NCBI GenBank assembly: GCA_046349435.1
Contig: JAXMCI010000013.1
Coordinates: 127,946 to 191,945 of the forward strand
From: JAXMCI01 sp046349435
GTDB lineage: Bacteria; Pseudomonadota; Alphaproteobacteria; Dongiales; Dongiaceae
DNA: 64,000 nucleotides
Direction: 5' to 3'
Shown: piece by piece, positions 36,244 through 44,967 of the stretch
Layout of the letters: every line of letters begins with the position of its first letter
Position numbering within the stretch: position 1 is the first letter of the stretch
Notes under the pieces: generated by a model
What the model was told of the DNA's origin: nothing
The model's database searches: none
What the model saw: the letters and a program-made list of their open reading frames with translations, nothing else
Made by a program: the position numbers and the translations under genes

Positions 36244-36744
36244 TCAGGACCCCGGCATGGCGAGGCCGCGCTTCTTGGCCTCGGCCGCCAGCTTGGGCTG
36301 CGCCTCGTTCAGCACGGCGTTGGCCCACTGGTTGGCGTATTGCTGCATCTCGCCGAGCACCACCGGGAAGTTGGCGACCAGCTTGGCGCCGAGCGGGCTC
36401 TTGTAGAAGGCGACCAGCTGGCGGAGCTCGTCGCCGGTGAAGTGCTGGGCCAGCAGCCGGGCCTGCTGCTCGGTGATGTCGTTCTGGCGGGCGCGCAGCA
36501 CCGGCAGCACCGACTGCTCGGCGAAGCTCTTCACCGCCGCGTCCTTGCCCTTGTTGGCCTGCATCATGCGCTGGTAGCTGGCCCGCAGCGTGCCGTTGAC
36601 GATCTGGTCGCGGACGCCGCCGATATGCAGCGCCTGGATCAGGGCGCGCGCGTCGGCGAGGGATTGCGCATCGGCGCTCGCGGCCTCGGCCGGGGCGGCG
36701 GCGAGGAAGGCCAGCAGGCTCAGCAGTGACAGGAACTTGGTCAT
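36244..36744 (-). CDS. secreted DUF2059-domain protein
   Basis: 166 residues with a signal peptide (MTKFLSLLSLLAFLAAAPAEA) and a DUF2059-type helical domain (LTGDELRQLVAFYKSPLGAKLVANFP-like block: FTGDELRQLVAFYKSPLG at mid-protein). Predicted periplasmic; function unknown. Inserted between gltD and gltB with gaps of only 9 and 16 bp, so it must be cotranscribed with glutamate synthase, an unusual partner for a secreted protein. Confidence 0.85.
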   Translation of the reverse strand: MTKFLSLLSLLAFLAAAPAEAASADAQSLADARALIQALHIGGVRDQIVNGTLRASYQRMMQANKGKDAAVKSFAEQSVLPVLRARQNDITEQQARLLAQHFTGDELRQLVAFYKSPLGAKLVANFPVVLGEMQQYANQWANAVLNEAQPKLAAEAKKRGLAMPGS

Positions 36745-36753
36745 GGGACTCCC

Positions 36754-38202
36754 CTATTCCGCGGCGATCCGCGTCTTCTGGCGTCGGCCCGCCAGCCATC
36801 GATCGATCTGGGCGGCGGCGTCGCGGCCGTCACGAATCGCCCAGACCACCAGCGAGGCGCCGCGGACGATATCGCCGGCCGCGAACACCCCGTCGAGATT
36901 GCTCATCATGGTGCGCCGGTCGACCTTGACCGTGCGCCAGCCGGTGAGCGCCAGCTCGGGCGCGCCGAGCAGCCCCGGCAGGTCCTCCGGATCGAAGCCC
37001 AGCGCCTTGATCACCAGCTCGGCCCCGAGCGCGAAATGCCCGCCCTCGAGGATGCGAGGCTCCTGCCGGCCGGTGGCGTCGGCGACGCCGAGATGCATGC
37101 GCGCGGCGCGCACCCCGCCGACCCGGCCGGGCTCGCCCTCGACGAAGGCCTCCGGGGCGGCCAGCCAGACGAACTCGACGCCTTCCTCCTCGGCATGGCC
37201 GACCTCGCGGCGCGAGCCCGGCATGTTGGCGCGGTCGCGGCGGTAGAGGCAGCTGACCGAGCGGGCGCCCTGGCGCACCGCGGTGCGCACGCAGTCCATC
37301 GCGGTGTCGCCGCCACCGATCACCACCACCGACTTGCCGGCGGCGTCGAGCGTGCCGTCCGCGAGGCCGGGCACGCGGTCGCCGAGGCCATGGCGGTTGC
37401 TGGCGATGAGATACTCGAGGGCCGGGACGATGCCGGGCAGCCCGACGCCGGGGCAGGCGATGTCGCGGGCCCGGTAGACGCCGGTGGCGAGCAGCACCGC
37501 GTCGTGCCGCTGCCGCAGCTCGTCCAGGGTGGCGTCGCGGCCGACCTCGAAGCCGGTGGTGAAGCCGATGCCCGCCGCCTCGAGCAGGCCGACGCGGCGC
37601 TGCACCACCGACTTCTCCAGCTTGAAGTTGGGGATGCCGTAGATCAGCAGCCCGCCGATCCGGTCCTGGCGCTCATAGACCTGGACGGCGTAGCCGCGGC
37701 GGCGCAGCTGCTCGGCGGCGGCAAGGCCGGCCGGTCCGGAGCCGACGATCCCGACCGACTGGCCGAGCTCGCGCAGCGGCCGTGCCGGCCTGACCCAGCC
37801 GCGCTCCCAGGCGGTGTCGGTGATGTACTTCTCGATCGAGCCGATGGTCACGGTGCCGTGGCCGGACTGCTCGATGACGCAGTTGCCCTCGCAGAGCCGG
37901 TCCTGCGGGCAGATGCGGCCGCAGATCTCCGGGAAGTTGTTGGTCGCCGCGGAGAGCTCGTAGGCCTCCTCGAGCCGGCCCTCGGCGGTCAGCTTCAGCC
38001 AGTCGGGGATGTTGTTGCTGACCGGGCAGTGGACCTGGCAGAAGGGCACGCCGCATTGCGAGCAACGGCCGGCCTGCCGGGCGGCATGGGCATCGTCGAA
38101 CTCGGCATAGATCTCGCCGAAATCCTGGCGCCGCTGCCCGGCCGGACGCTTCTCGGGCGTCTCGCGCGCGATCTTGACGAACTGCAGCATCTTGGACGGC
38201 AT
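36754..38202 (-). CDS. gltD: glutamate synthase (NADPH) small subunit
   Basis: 482 residues. N-terminal cysteine clusters CSQCGVPFCQVHCP and CGRICPQDRLCEGNC bind two 4Fe-4S centres; FAD-binding GIVGSGPAGLAAAEQL; NADPH-binding VVVIGGGDTAMDC; C-terminal GVFAAGDIVRGASLVVWAI. Passes electrons from NADPH to GltB. ATG 38202 chosen because it begins the conserved MLQFVKIARE stretch; upstream codons extend into the AT-richer divergent control region shared with uppP. Confidence 0.97.
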   Translation of the reverse strand: MPSKMLQFVKIARETPEKRPAGQRRQDFGEIYAEFDDAHAARQAGRCSQCGVPFCQVHCPVSNNIPDWLKLTAEGRLEEAYELSAATNNFPEICGRICPQDRLCEGNCVIEQSGHGTVTIGSIEKYITDTAWERGWVRPARPLRELGQSVGIVGSGPAGLAAAEQLRRRGYAVQVYERQDRIGGLLIYGIPNFKLEKSVVQRRVGLLEAAGIGFTTGFEVGRDATLDELRQRHDAVLLATGVYRARDIACPGVGLPGIVPALEYLIASNRHGLGDRVPGLADGTLDAAGKSVVVIGGGDTAMDCVRTAVRQGARSVSCLYRRDRANMPGSRREVGHAEEEGVEFVWLAAPEAFVEGEPGRVGGVRAARMHLGVADATGRQEPRILEGGHFALGAELVIKALGFDPEDLPGLLGAPELALTGWRTVKVDRRTMMSNLDGVFAAGDIVRGASLVVWAIRDGRDAAAQIDRWLAGRRQKTRIAAE

Positions 38203-38403
38203 GGTGCGATCCTGGCCCCGGCGAAGGTCGACAGTGATACGCTCAAGCCCGACCGCCTGCCAGCGGAAAACAAACGATGGGTCAGTCTTTTTGTCTTTAA
38301 ATTCCGCCCAGCCCGCCTTGCCCCACCGACGGCCCGCACGAACGACCAAATGCTGGATGTAATAGTACCACATCGGACCTAATCACAGATCTGGAGCTGC
38401 GCC
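38203..38403. other. divergent gltD / uppP intergenic control region
   Basis: 200 bp with locally lower GC, including AAACAAACGATGG, TTTTTGTCTTTAAATT and TGTAATAGTACC. It must hold promoters for both operons, but I cannot assign -35/-10 boxes with confidence. Confidence 0.4.
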
Positions 38404-39216
38404 TTGCCTCTCACCCACATCATCGTGATCGCCCTGGTCCAGGGCCTGACCGAGTTCCTGCCGGTCAGCTCCTCCGGCCACCTGATCCTGGTGCCGATCC
38501 TGCTCGGCTGGCCCGACCAGGGGCTGGCGATCGACGTCGCCTCGCACGTCGGGACCTTGGCCGCGGTGCTGGCCTATTTCTGGCGCGACGTCGCGCGCAT
38601 GCTGGCCGGCCTCGGCAGCCTGGCCCGCGGCCGCCTCGATTCCGGCGGGCGGCTGGTCGGGCTGCTGCTCGCCGCCACCGTCCCGGCGCTGGTGGTGGGC
38701 TTCCTGGTCGAGCACTTCGTCGGCACGGCGCTGCGCCATGTCGAGGTGGTGGCCTGGACGATGCTGGTCTTCGCCGTCGTGCTCTACGTCGCCGACCGGG
38801 TCGGCGGCATCGGCCGGCGGCTGGAGACGATGAAGCTCGGGCAGGCGATCCTGATCGGGCTCGCCCAGGTGCTGGCCTTCGTGCCCGGCACCAGCCGCTC
38901 CGGCATCACCATGGTGGCCGGGCGGCTGCTCGGCTTCGAGCGCACCGAGGCGGCCCGCTTCTCCTTCCTGCTGTCGATCCCGGCGATCGTCGCCGCCGGG
39001 CTGTGGGAAGGGCGAAAGCTGCTGCACGACGCGGAGCCCGGCCTGCTCGGGGCCGCCCTGCTGACCGCGCTGTTCTCGGCGGTGGCGGGCTTCCTCGCCA
39101 TCGCCCTGCTGATGGCCTGGCTGCGCCGCTTCGGCTTCGTGCCCTTCGTGATCTACCGCCTGATCTTCGGCGCGCTGCTGCTCTACCTCGTCTATTCCGG
39201 CGCGCTGCCGTCGTGA
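38404..39216 (+). CDS. uppP: undecaprenyl-diphosphatase (bacitracin-resistance type)
   Basis: 270 residues, TTG start with GGAG upstream. Eight membrane segments and both family motifs: GLTEFLPVSSSGHLIL (residues 15-30) and FVPGTSRSGITM near residue 160. Dephosphorylates undecaprenyl pyrophosphate to recycle the lipid carrier for peptidoglycan and LPS sugars at the inner membrane. Divergent from gltD. Confidence 0.96.
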   Translation: MPLTHIIVIALVQGLTEFLPVSSSGHLILVPILLGWPDQGLAIDVASHVGTLAAVLAYFWRDVARMLAGLGSLARGRLDSGGRLVGLLLAATVPALVVGFLVEHFVGTALRHVEVVAWTMLVFAVVLYVADRVGGIGRRLETMKLGQAILIGLAQVLAFVPGTSRSGITMVAGRLLGFERTEAARFSFLLSIPAIVAAGLWEGRKLLHDAEPGLLGAALLTALFSAVAGFLAIALLMAWLRRFGFVPFVIYRLIFGALLLYLVYSGALPS

Positions 39217-39275
39217 GCGGCGCGGGGTTGCCGCAAGGCCGGGCATGACGGAGAAGCGGTGGCACTCTCCTGTCG

Positions 39276-39296
39276 TTGCCGGGCTCGGCCCCGGCA
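39276..39296. repeat. REP-like intergenic palindrome
   Basis: TTGCCGGG...CCCGGCAA palindrome, preceded by TGTCG and followed by TCCAGG. I recognise this form as a dispersed intergenic repeat in many Alphaproteobacteria. Lies between convergent uppP and the NDUFA9-type gene. Confidence 0.55.
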
Positions 39297-39366
39297 ATCC
39301 AGGGCCGCCGGGGCGGCGGCAAGGGGGCGCGCGCGGCACCCGCCGCGCGGCCCGGCCGGCGGGAGG

Positions 39367-40314
39367 CTAGATCCGGTCGCTGCGGCTGTAGTAGCCGCGC
39401 GGCCGGAAGCGGTCGAGGTAGGTCGGCAGGATGATCTCCGGGGCGACCGGCTGGATGCCGAGATCGGCCAGCGTCAGCGCCCCGGGGGCGACGACGTTGT
39501 CGTGCCCGAGCAGGCGCACCTGGTCGCGGGTCAGCGGCGGCACCGGCAGGCGCTCGAGCAGCCCGGCCTGCAGGTTGGCCAGCCCGACCGGCAGGTCGAC
39601 GAGCCAGCGCTTGCGGCGGATCTCGCGCAGCAGCAGCTCCATCAGCTCGCGGAAGCTGTAGACCCGCGGGCCGCCGAGCTCGTAGGTCCGGCCCGCGGCA
39701 TCGTCGCGGTCGATCGCCGCGACGATCGCGGCCGCGACGTCGCCGACATAGACCGGCTGGAAGCGGGTGCGGCCGCCGCCGATCAGCGGCAGGGCGGGCG
39801 ACAGCTCGGCCATCGCCGCGAAGCGGTTGAAGAACTCGTCCTCGGGCCCGAAGACGATGCTGGGCCGCATGATGGCGGCGGCGGGGAAGGCGGCGCGGAC
39901 CGCCTGCTCGCCGGCCGCCTTGGAGCGCGCATAGCTCGAATCGGAGGCCGCGTCGGCGCCCAGCGCCGAGACGTGGACGAGCCGCCGCACCCCGGCCGCG
40001 GCAGCCGCGCGGGCGACCGCGGCGGCGCCCTGGACGTGCACGGCGTCGAAGCTCTGCTGCCCCTTCTCGTAGAGGATGCCGACCAGGTTGACGACGGCCT
40101 CGACGCCGGCCACGGCATCGGCCACCGAGCGCTCGTCGCGCAGGTTGGCGGCGATCGGCGTGACCTGGCCGAGCGGCCCCATGGTGCGCAGGAACAACGC
40201 CGATTGCGGCAGCCGCACCGCCGCGCGCACCACCCAGCCCTCGCGGGCCAGGCGCTTGACGACATAGCGCCCGATGAAGCCGGAGCCGCCGAAGACCGTC
40301 GCCGTGCGTGCCAT
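39367..40314 (-). CDS. NAD-dependent epimerase/dehydratase-like protein, complex I NDUFA9 family
   Basis: 315 residues. Rossmann loop FGGSGFIGRYVVKRL at the N terminus; LVHVSALGAD...SSYARSKAAGEQAV carries YxxxK; IMRPSIVFGPEDEFFNRFA and RFQPVYVGDVA follow. This matches the NDUFA9-like atypical SDRs of alphaproteobacteria, relatives of the mitochondrial complex I accessory subunit. Catalytic role uncertain. ATG at 40314, preceded upstream by a CGACCGAC-rich low-complexity stretch. Confidence 0.88.
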   Translation of the reverse strand: MARTATVFGGSGFIGRYVVKRLAREGWVVRAAVRLPQSALFLRTMGPLGQVTPIAANLRDERSVADAVAGVEAVVNLVGILYEKGQQSFDAVHVQGAAAVARAAAAAGVRRLVHVSALGADAASDSSYARSKAAGEQAVRAAFPAAAIMRPSIVFGPEDEFFNRFAAMAELSPALPLIGGGRTRFQPVYVGDVAAAIVAAIDRDDAAGRTYELGGPRVYSFRELMELLLREIRRKRWLVDLPVGLANLQAGLLERLPVPPLTRDQVRLLGHDNVVAPGALTLADLGIQPVAPEIILPTYLDRFRPRGYYSRSDRI

Positions 40315-40438
40315 CCTGTCCCATCCCGACCGACCGCGACCGACCGACCGCGGCCGGTCGCTGCCCGTGCTTGCGGCCCGCCGCCGCCGGGCGCGAAGTT
40401 ATACGAAAGGCGATCGACGGCGACAGCGGGAAAAGGCA

Positions 40439-40467
40439 TTGACTTTGCCGAGCGGCTGGCCAATATC
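40439..40467 (+). promoter_or_regulatory. sigma-70-type promoter for tRNA-Leu
   Basis: TTGACT (40439-40444), 17-bp spacer, AATATC (40462-40467), ending 13 bp before the mature tRNA 5' end. Confidence 0.55.
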
Positions 40468-40480
40468 GCCGACTTCTGAA

Positions 40481-40567
40481 GCCCAGGTGGCGGAATTGGT
40501 AGACGCGCAGGTTTCAGGTACCTGTGGCCGAAAGGCCGTGGAAGTTCGAGTCTTCTCCTGGGCACCA
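40481..40567 (+). tRNA. tRNA-Leu (anticodon CAG)
   Basis: 87 nt with acceptor stem GCCCAGG / CCTGGGC and encoded ACCA. Anticodon stem CAGGT/ACCTG encloses a seven-base loop TTCAGGT, giving anticodon CAG. A long class II variable arm (GGCCGAAAGGCCG region) and a GTTCGAGTC T-arm confirm Leu. Decodes CUG, the dominant Leu codon in this GC-rich DNA. Confidence 0.97.
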
Positions 40568-40617
40568 CAGACTCGGCAGGCGGAACGGGCGGGCACCGCC
40601 CGGGCATCGACCCGGCG

Positions 40618-41250
40618 GTGAGCGTCACGCTGCACAAGGGCGACCTGCCCGGCGACATCGCCTGGGGCGGGATCGTCGCCATCGACACCGAGACGATGGG
40701 TCTCAATCCCCATCGCGACCGGCTCTGCCTGGTGCAGCTCTCCGCCGGCGACGGCACCTGCCATGCGGTGCAGATTCCTCCGCCTCCGCCCGGCACCGGG
40801 GCGGTGCAGCACCGGGCGCCCAACCTGGCGCGCCTGCTCGCCGATCCGTCGGTCACCAAGCTGTTCCACTTCGCGCGCTTCGACCTGGCGGCCCTGCAGC
40901 TCCATCTCGGCATCGCCTGCGCGCCGGTCTACTGCACCAAGATCGCCTCCAAGCTGGTGCGCACCTTCACCGACCGGCACGGGCTCAAGGATCTCTGCCG
41001 CGAGCTGCTCGCGGTCGAGCTCAACAAGCAGCAGCAATCCTCCGACTGGGGCGCGCCGGAGCTGACCGCCGAGCAGCTGCGCTACGCCGCCGACGACGTG
41101 CTGCACCTGCATCGGCTGAAGGAGCGGCTGGACGCCATGCTGGCGCGCGAGGGCCGCACCGAGCTCGCCCGCGCCTGCTTCGCATTCCTGCCGACCCGGG
41201 CCGCGCTCGACCTCGCCGGCTGGCCGGAGATCGATGTCTTCGCCCACTGA
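40618..41250 (+). CDS. rnd: ribonuclease D-like 3'-5' exonuclease
   Basis: 210 residues, GTG start. DEDD exonuclease motifs: VAIDTETMGL (Exo I Asp/Glu), FHFARFDLAAL (Exo II) and YAADDVLHLHRL (Exo III with Tyr/Asp). It lacks the HRDC domains of E. coli RNase D, as usual for the short alphaproteobacterial form. Processes or decays RNA including tRNA 3' ends. Located 50 bp downstream of tRNA-Leu, possibly on a shared transcript. Confidence 0.93.
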   Translation: MSVTLHKGDLPGDIAWGGIVAIDTETMGLNPHRDRLCLVQLSAGDGTCHAVQIPPPPPGTGAVQHRAPNLARLLADPSVTKLFHFARFDLAALQLHLGIACAPVYCTKIASKLVRTFTDRHGLKDLCRELLAVELNKQQQSSDWGAPELTAEQLRYAADDVLHLHRLKERLDAMLAREGRTELARACFAFLPTRAALDLAGWPEIDVFAH

Positions 41251-41286
41251 GGCGGGCCGCGACGGCGCCGCGGACGCCCCGTCGCA

Positions 41287-41316
41287 TTGACGGGGCCGGG
41301 GGGGCGGGCGCATACT
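41287..41316 (+). promoter_or_regulatory. sigma-70-type promoter for the kdsD-lpt operon
   Basis: TTGACG (41287-41292), 18-bp GC-only spacer, CATACT (41311-41316), about 95 bp upstream of the kdsD ATG. Confidence 0.45.
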
Positions 41317-41411
41317 TTGACACGCGTTGCCGAAGGGAATCGCGATCGTCCGGGCGGAGTCGCCACGGACGTGCTGGCCGTTGTGGTTCTCGATCTCAGC
41401 CCAGGTGCAGG

Positions 41412-42416
41412 ATGACGGCCCTCTCGCATTCCTCGTCCACTCTCGCCCCGCAAGGCACCAGCGCCGCCCACCAGGCGGCGGCCAAGGTGCTGGAGATCGA
41501 GGCGGAGGGCCTGCTGGCGCTGCGCCGCTCGCTCGACGAGCGCTTCGACCGCGCGCTCGACCTGCTGGTCGGCGTCACCGGACGGGTGGTCGTCACCGGC
41601 ATGGGCAAGAGCGGCCATGTCGGCCGCAAGATCGCGGCGACGCTGGCCTCCACCGGCACGCCGGCCCTCTACGTCCATCCGGCGGAGGCGAGCCACGGCG
41701 ACCTCGGCATGGTGGCGCAGGGCGACGCGGTGATCGCGCTGTCCAATTCCGGCGGCACGGCGGAGCTCGCCGACATCATCGCCTACAGCCGGCGCTTCCG
41801 CATTCCGCTGATCGCCATGACCAGCCGCGCCGACAGCGTGCTGGCCAACGCCGCCGACCAGGTGCTGCTGCTGCCGCGCGTCGTCGAGGCCTGCCCGATG
41901 GGGCTGGCGCCGACCACCTCCACCACCATGATGCTGGCGCTGGGCGACGCCATCGCCATCGCGCTGCTGAGCCGCCGCGGCTTCTCGCCGGACGATTTCC
42001 AGGTGCTGCATCCCGGCGGCTCGCTCGGCCGCCGCCTGCTGCGGGTCGCCGACATCATGCATCGCGACGGCGAGGTGCCGCTGGTGCCGCCCGACCTGTC
42101 GATGGACCAGGCGATCCTGGTGATGACCTCCAAGCGCTTCGGCTGCGTCGGCATCGTCGAGGGCGGCAAGCTGGTCGGCATCGTCACCGACGGCGACCTG
42201 CGCCGCCACATGTCGCCCGAGCTGCTCCGCTGCAGCGCCGGCGAGATCATGACGCGCAAGCCGATGACGATCCGCCCCGACGCGCTCGCCGCCGAGGCGC
42301 TCGCCCAGATGAATCTCGGCGACCGGCCGGTCACCAGCCTGTTCGTGGTCGAGCGCGGCAACCGTCCGGTGGGCATCGTCCACGTCCATGACTGCCTGAG
42401 GGCGGGGGTCGGCTGA
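41412..42416 (+). CDS. kdsD: D-arabinose 5-phosphate isomerase (KpsF/KdsD)
   Basis: 334 residues. SIS domain with VVVTGMGKSGHVGRKIAATLASTGTPA and ALSNSGGTAEL; catalytic-region histidine in EASHGDLGM. Two CBS domains follow from about residue 205 (VPLVPPDLSMDQAILVMTSKRFGCVGIV; MTIRPDALAAEALAQMN). Makes arabinose 5-phosphate, the first step to the LPS sugar Kdo. First gene of the lpt operon; lptC starts 4 bp after its stop. Confidence 0.95.
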   Translation: MTALSHSSSTLAPQGTSAAHQAAAKVLEIEAEGLLALRRSLDERFDRALDLLVGVTGRVVVTGMGKSGHVGRKIAATLASTGTPALYVHPAEASHGDLGMVAQGDAVIALSNSGGTAELADIIAYSRRFRIPLIAMTSRADSVLANAADQVLLLPRVVEACPMGLAPTTSTTMMLALGDAIAIALLSRRGFSPDDFQVLHPGGSLGRRLLRVADIMHRDGEVPLVPPDLSMDQAILVMTSKRFGCVGIVEGGKLVGIVTDGDLRRHMSPELLRCSAGEIMTRKPMTIRPDALAAEALAQMNLGDRPVTSLFVVERGNRPVGIVHVHDCLRAGVG

Positions 42417-42420
42417 GCGC

Positions 42421-43188
42421 ATGGCCGAGCTCAGCGACCTGCGCGACGTACCGGCGAGCCCGCGCCCCGCGGCCGCGGCGGCGCGCTGGCAGCCGCCGCG
42501 GGCCAGGTCGCAGCCGCGCCGCCGCCGCACCGCCTACAGCCGCGTGGTGCTGGTGCTGCGCCTGCTGCTGCCGGCGCTCGCCGTGGCGATGATCGTGGTC
42601 ATCACCATGTGGCATCAGTTCACGCAGGAGGAGAACCGGTTCCGCCTCGGCGGCGCCGAGATGGCGCCCCACCAGGTCGCCTCGCTGACCATGGCCAATG
42701 TGCGCTACGAAGGGGTCGACGAGAAGAACCGACCGTTCAACGTCACCGCCGACACCGCCCGCCAGGTCGACAAGCAGGGCGAGGTCATCGACCTGGCCGA
42801 GCCCAAGGCGGACATCACCATGGAGAGCGGCGAATGGCTGGCGCTGACGGCGGCCAGCGGCCGCTACCAGCGCCGCGCCAACAGCCTCGACCTCGCCGGC
42901 GGGGTGACGATCTTCCACGACAAGGGCTTCACCTTCCAGGCGGCGACCCTGCACGTCAACCTCACCGACCGGACGGCCGACAGCCGCGAAGCGGTCCAGG
43001 GCCAGGGCCCCTCCGGCGAGCTCACCGCCACCAGCTTCCGCATGATCGAGGGCGGCAACGTCCTGCTGTTCGGCGGCCCGGCGCACATCACGCTCTATGG
43101 CGATGCGGTCGGCACCGCGGCCGAGGCGCTGGACAAGGCGTCCGCGCCGGCCGCCGCGCCGGCGGCCGGCTCCCGCCGCAACGATTGA
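42421..43188 (+). CDS. lptC: LPS export ABC transporter periplasmic protein LptC
   Basis: 255 residues: an Arg-rich cytoplasmic N terminus, one membrane helix near residues 42-62 (VLVLRLLLPALAVAMIVVI) and a periplasmic beta-jellyroll (YEGVDEKNRPFNVTADTARQ, GEWLALTAASGRYQRRANSLDLAGGV). Bridges the LptB2FG complex to LptA in LPS transport. Placed between kdsD and lptA as usual. Confidence 0.92.
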   Translation: MAELSDLRDVPASPRPAAAAARWQPPRARSQPRRRRTAYSRVVLVLRLLLPALAVAMIVVITMWHQFTQEENRFRLGGAEMAPHQVASLTMANVRYEGVDEKNRPFNVTADTARQVDKQGEVIDLAEPKADITMESGEWLALTAASGRYQRRANSLDLAGGVTIFHDKGFTFQAATLHVNLTDRTADSREAVQGQGPSGELTATSFRMIEGGNVLLFGGPAHITLYGDAVGTAAEALDKASAPAAAPAAGSRRND

Positions 43189-43198
43189 TCCCGGCGCC

Positions 43199-44179
43199 AT
43201 GATCCGACGAACGGGCCCGCTGCTGCTGCTGGCCGCTCTGCTCGCCTGGGCCGGCGGCCCGGCGCTCGCCGCCGACCAGGCCGCCAAGCCTGCCACCGGC
43301 ACTCCGGCCAACGCCACTCCGGCCACCGCCAGCGCCGCTGGCAATCCCGCGCCGGCCGGCGGGGCGGCGGCGGCCGGCGCGGCGAGCGGCTCGGGCGACC
43401 TCAGCGGGATCAACGCCAGCGGTCCGATCCAGATCGACGCCGAGGAAGGCATCGAGTGGCATCGCGACGAGAAGACCTACGTCGCCAAGGGCAACGCCCG
43501 GGCGACCCGCGGCGAGGTCGCGCTCAACGCCGACACGCTGACCGCCTACTACGATGACAGCGGCGGCAACAGCCGGGTCACCCGGGTGGTGGCGGCCGGC
43601 CATGTCCGCATCGTCACCCCGACCCAGACCGTCTATGGCGACCGGGCCGACTACGATATCGGCCAGGGCGTGCTGGTGATCACCGGGCACGACCTCAAGG
43701 CGGTGACGCCGACCCAGACGCTGACCGCCAAGGACCGCTTCGAGTACTGGACCAAGCGGGAGGCGGTGGTGGCGCGCGGCGACGCCACCGCCGTCGAGCC
43801 GGAGAAGAAGGTGCGGGCCGACGTGCTCACCGGCTACTTCCTGGTCGGCCCCGACGGCAAGCGGACGCTGCGCCAGGTGGAAGCCGTCGGCAACGTGGTG
43901 ATCTCCGACAAGGCGCAGGTGGCGCGCGGCCAGAAGGCGATCTACGACATCGCCAAGGGCATCGCCACCCTGTCCGGCGGCGTCAAGATCACGCGCGGCA
44001 AGAACCAGCTGAACGGCGAGTTCGCCGAGGTCAACCTCAATACCGGGCTCAGCCGGATGATGGGCGGCCCGAAGGGCAAGCCGGGCCGCGTCCACACGCT
44101 GATCGTCCCCGAAGAGGGCGGCGGGGCCTCGATCCTGCCCGGCGACGCCGCCCAGCCCAAGCCCAAGAAGAAGCCGTGA
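43199..44179 (+). CDS. lptA: LPS-transport periplasmic protein LptA (OstA-like)
   Basis: 326 residues. Signal peptide (LLLLAALLAWAGGPALAA), an Ala/Pro-rich linker, then the OstA/LptA beta-jellyroll (GPIQIDAEEGIEWHRDEKTYVAKGNARATRGEVALNADTL; KAIYDIAKGIATLSGGVKITRG). Longer than E. coli LptA (185 aa), as in other alphaproteobacteria. Forms the periplasmic bridge for LPS. The stop overlaps the lptB GTG (GTGA). Confidence 0.92.
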   Translation: MIRRTGPLLLLAALLAWAGGPALAADQAAKPATGTPANATPATASAAGNPAPAGGAAAAGAASGSGDLSGINASGPIQIDAEEGIEWHRDEKTYVAKGNARATRGEVALNADTLTAYYDDSGGNSRVTRVVAAGHVRIVTPTQTVYGDRADYDIGQGVLVITGHDLKAVTPTQTLTAKDRFEYWTKREAVVARGDATAVEPEKKVRADVLTGYFLVGPDGKRTLRQVEAVGNVVISDKAQVARGQKAIYDIAKGIATLSGGVKITRGKNQLNGEFAEVNLNTGLSRMMGGPKGKPGRVHTLIVPEEGGGASILPGDAAQPKPKKKP

Positions 44180-44958
44180 AGCCGAAGGAGCGCGAGCCCC
44201 GGCGGGCAGGCAACGGCCACGCGGCGCCGCCGGAGGGCGACGGGCTGGTGGCCGAGAACCTCGGCAAGCAGTTCAAGCGCCGGCCGGTGCTGCGCGGCGT
44301 GTCGCTCTCGGTGCAGCGCGGCGAGGCCGTCGGGCTGCTCGGCCCCAACGGCGCCGGCAAGACGACCTGCTTCTACATCATCACCGGGCTGATCCGGGCC
44401 GATTCCGGCTCGGTCATGCTCGACGGCAACGACATCACCGACCTGCCGATGTATCGCCGGGCGCGGCTCGGCATCGGCTACCTGCCGCAGGAAGCCTCCA
44501 TCTTCCGCGGCCTGTCGGTGGAGCAGAACATCCGCACCGTGCTCGAGGTGGTGGAGCCGAGCCGCGCCGAGCGCGAGCGGCGGCTCGACGAGCTGCTCGG
44601 CGAGTTCTCCATCGCCCATCTGCGGCGGGCGCCGGCCATCGCGCTGTCCGGCGGCGAGCGGCGGCGCGTCGAGATCGCCCGGGCGCTCGCCTCGCAGCCC
44701 AACTTCATCCTGCTCGACGAGCCGCTCGCCGGCATCGACCCGATCGCCGTCGGCGACATCCGCAACCTGGTGTCGCACCTCAAGGACCGCGGCATCGGGG
44801 TGCTGATCACCGACCACAACGTGCGCGAGACTCTCGACATCGTCGACCGCGCCTACATCCTGCACGGCGGCGAGGTGCTGCGCGAAGGCTCGCCGGCCGA
44901 GATCGTGCTCGATGAGAACGTGCGTCGCGTCTACCTGGGCGAAAGGTTCACCCTCTAG
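44176..44958 (+). CDS. lptB: LPS export ABC transporter ATP-binding protein LptB
   Basis: 260 residues, GTG start. Walker A GPNGAGKTT, Q-loop LPQEASIFRGLS, ABC signature ALSGGERRRVEIARALA, Walker B FILLDEPLAGID, H-loop TDHNVRETL. Powers LPS extraction from the inner membrane with LptFG. Ends 9 bp before rpoN. Confidence 0.97.
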   Translation: MKPKEREPRRAGNGHAAPPEGDGLVAENLGKQFKRRPVLRGVSLSVQRGEAVGLLGPNGAGKTTCFYIITGLIRADSGSVMLDGNDITDLPMYRRARLGIGYLPQEASIFRGLSVEQNIRTVLEVVEPSRAERERRLDELLGEFSIAHLRRAPAIALSGGERRRVEIARALASQPNFILLDEPLAGIDPIAVGDIRNLVSHLKDRGIGVLITDHNVRETLDIVDRAYILHGGEVLREGSPAEIVLDENVRRVYLGERFTL

Positions 44959-44967
44959 GAGCCGCCG

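Noticed and set aside
39259..39283. Possible sigma-54 promoter (TGGCAC ... TTGCC) downstream of uppP
   Set aside because: The two halves are 10 bp apart rather than the required 4-5 bp, and the right half is part of a REP-like palindrome.
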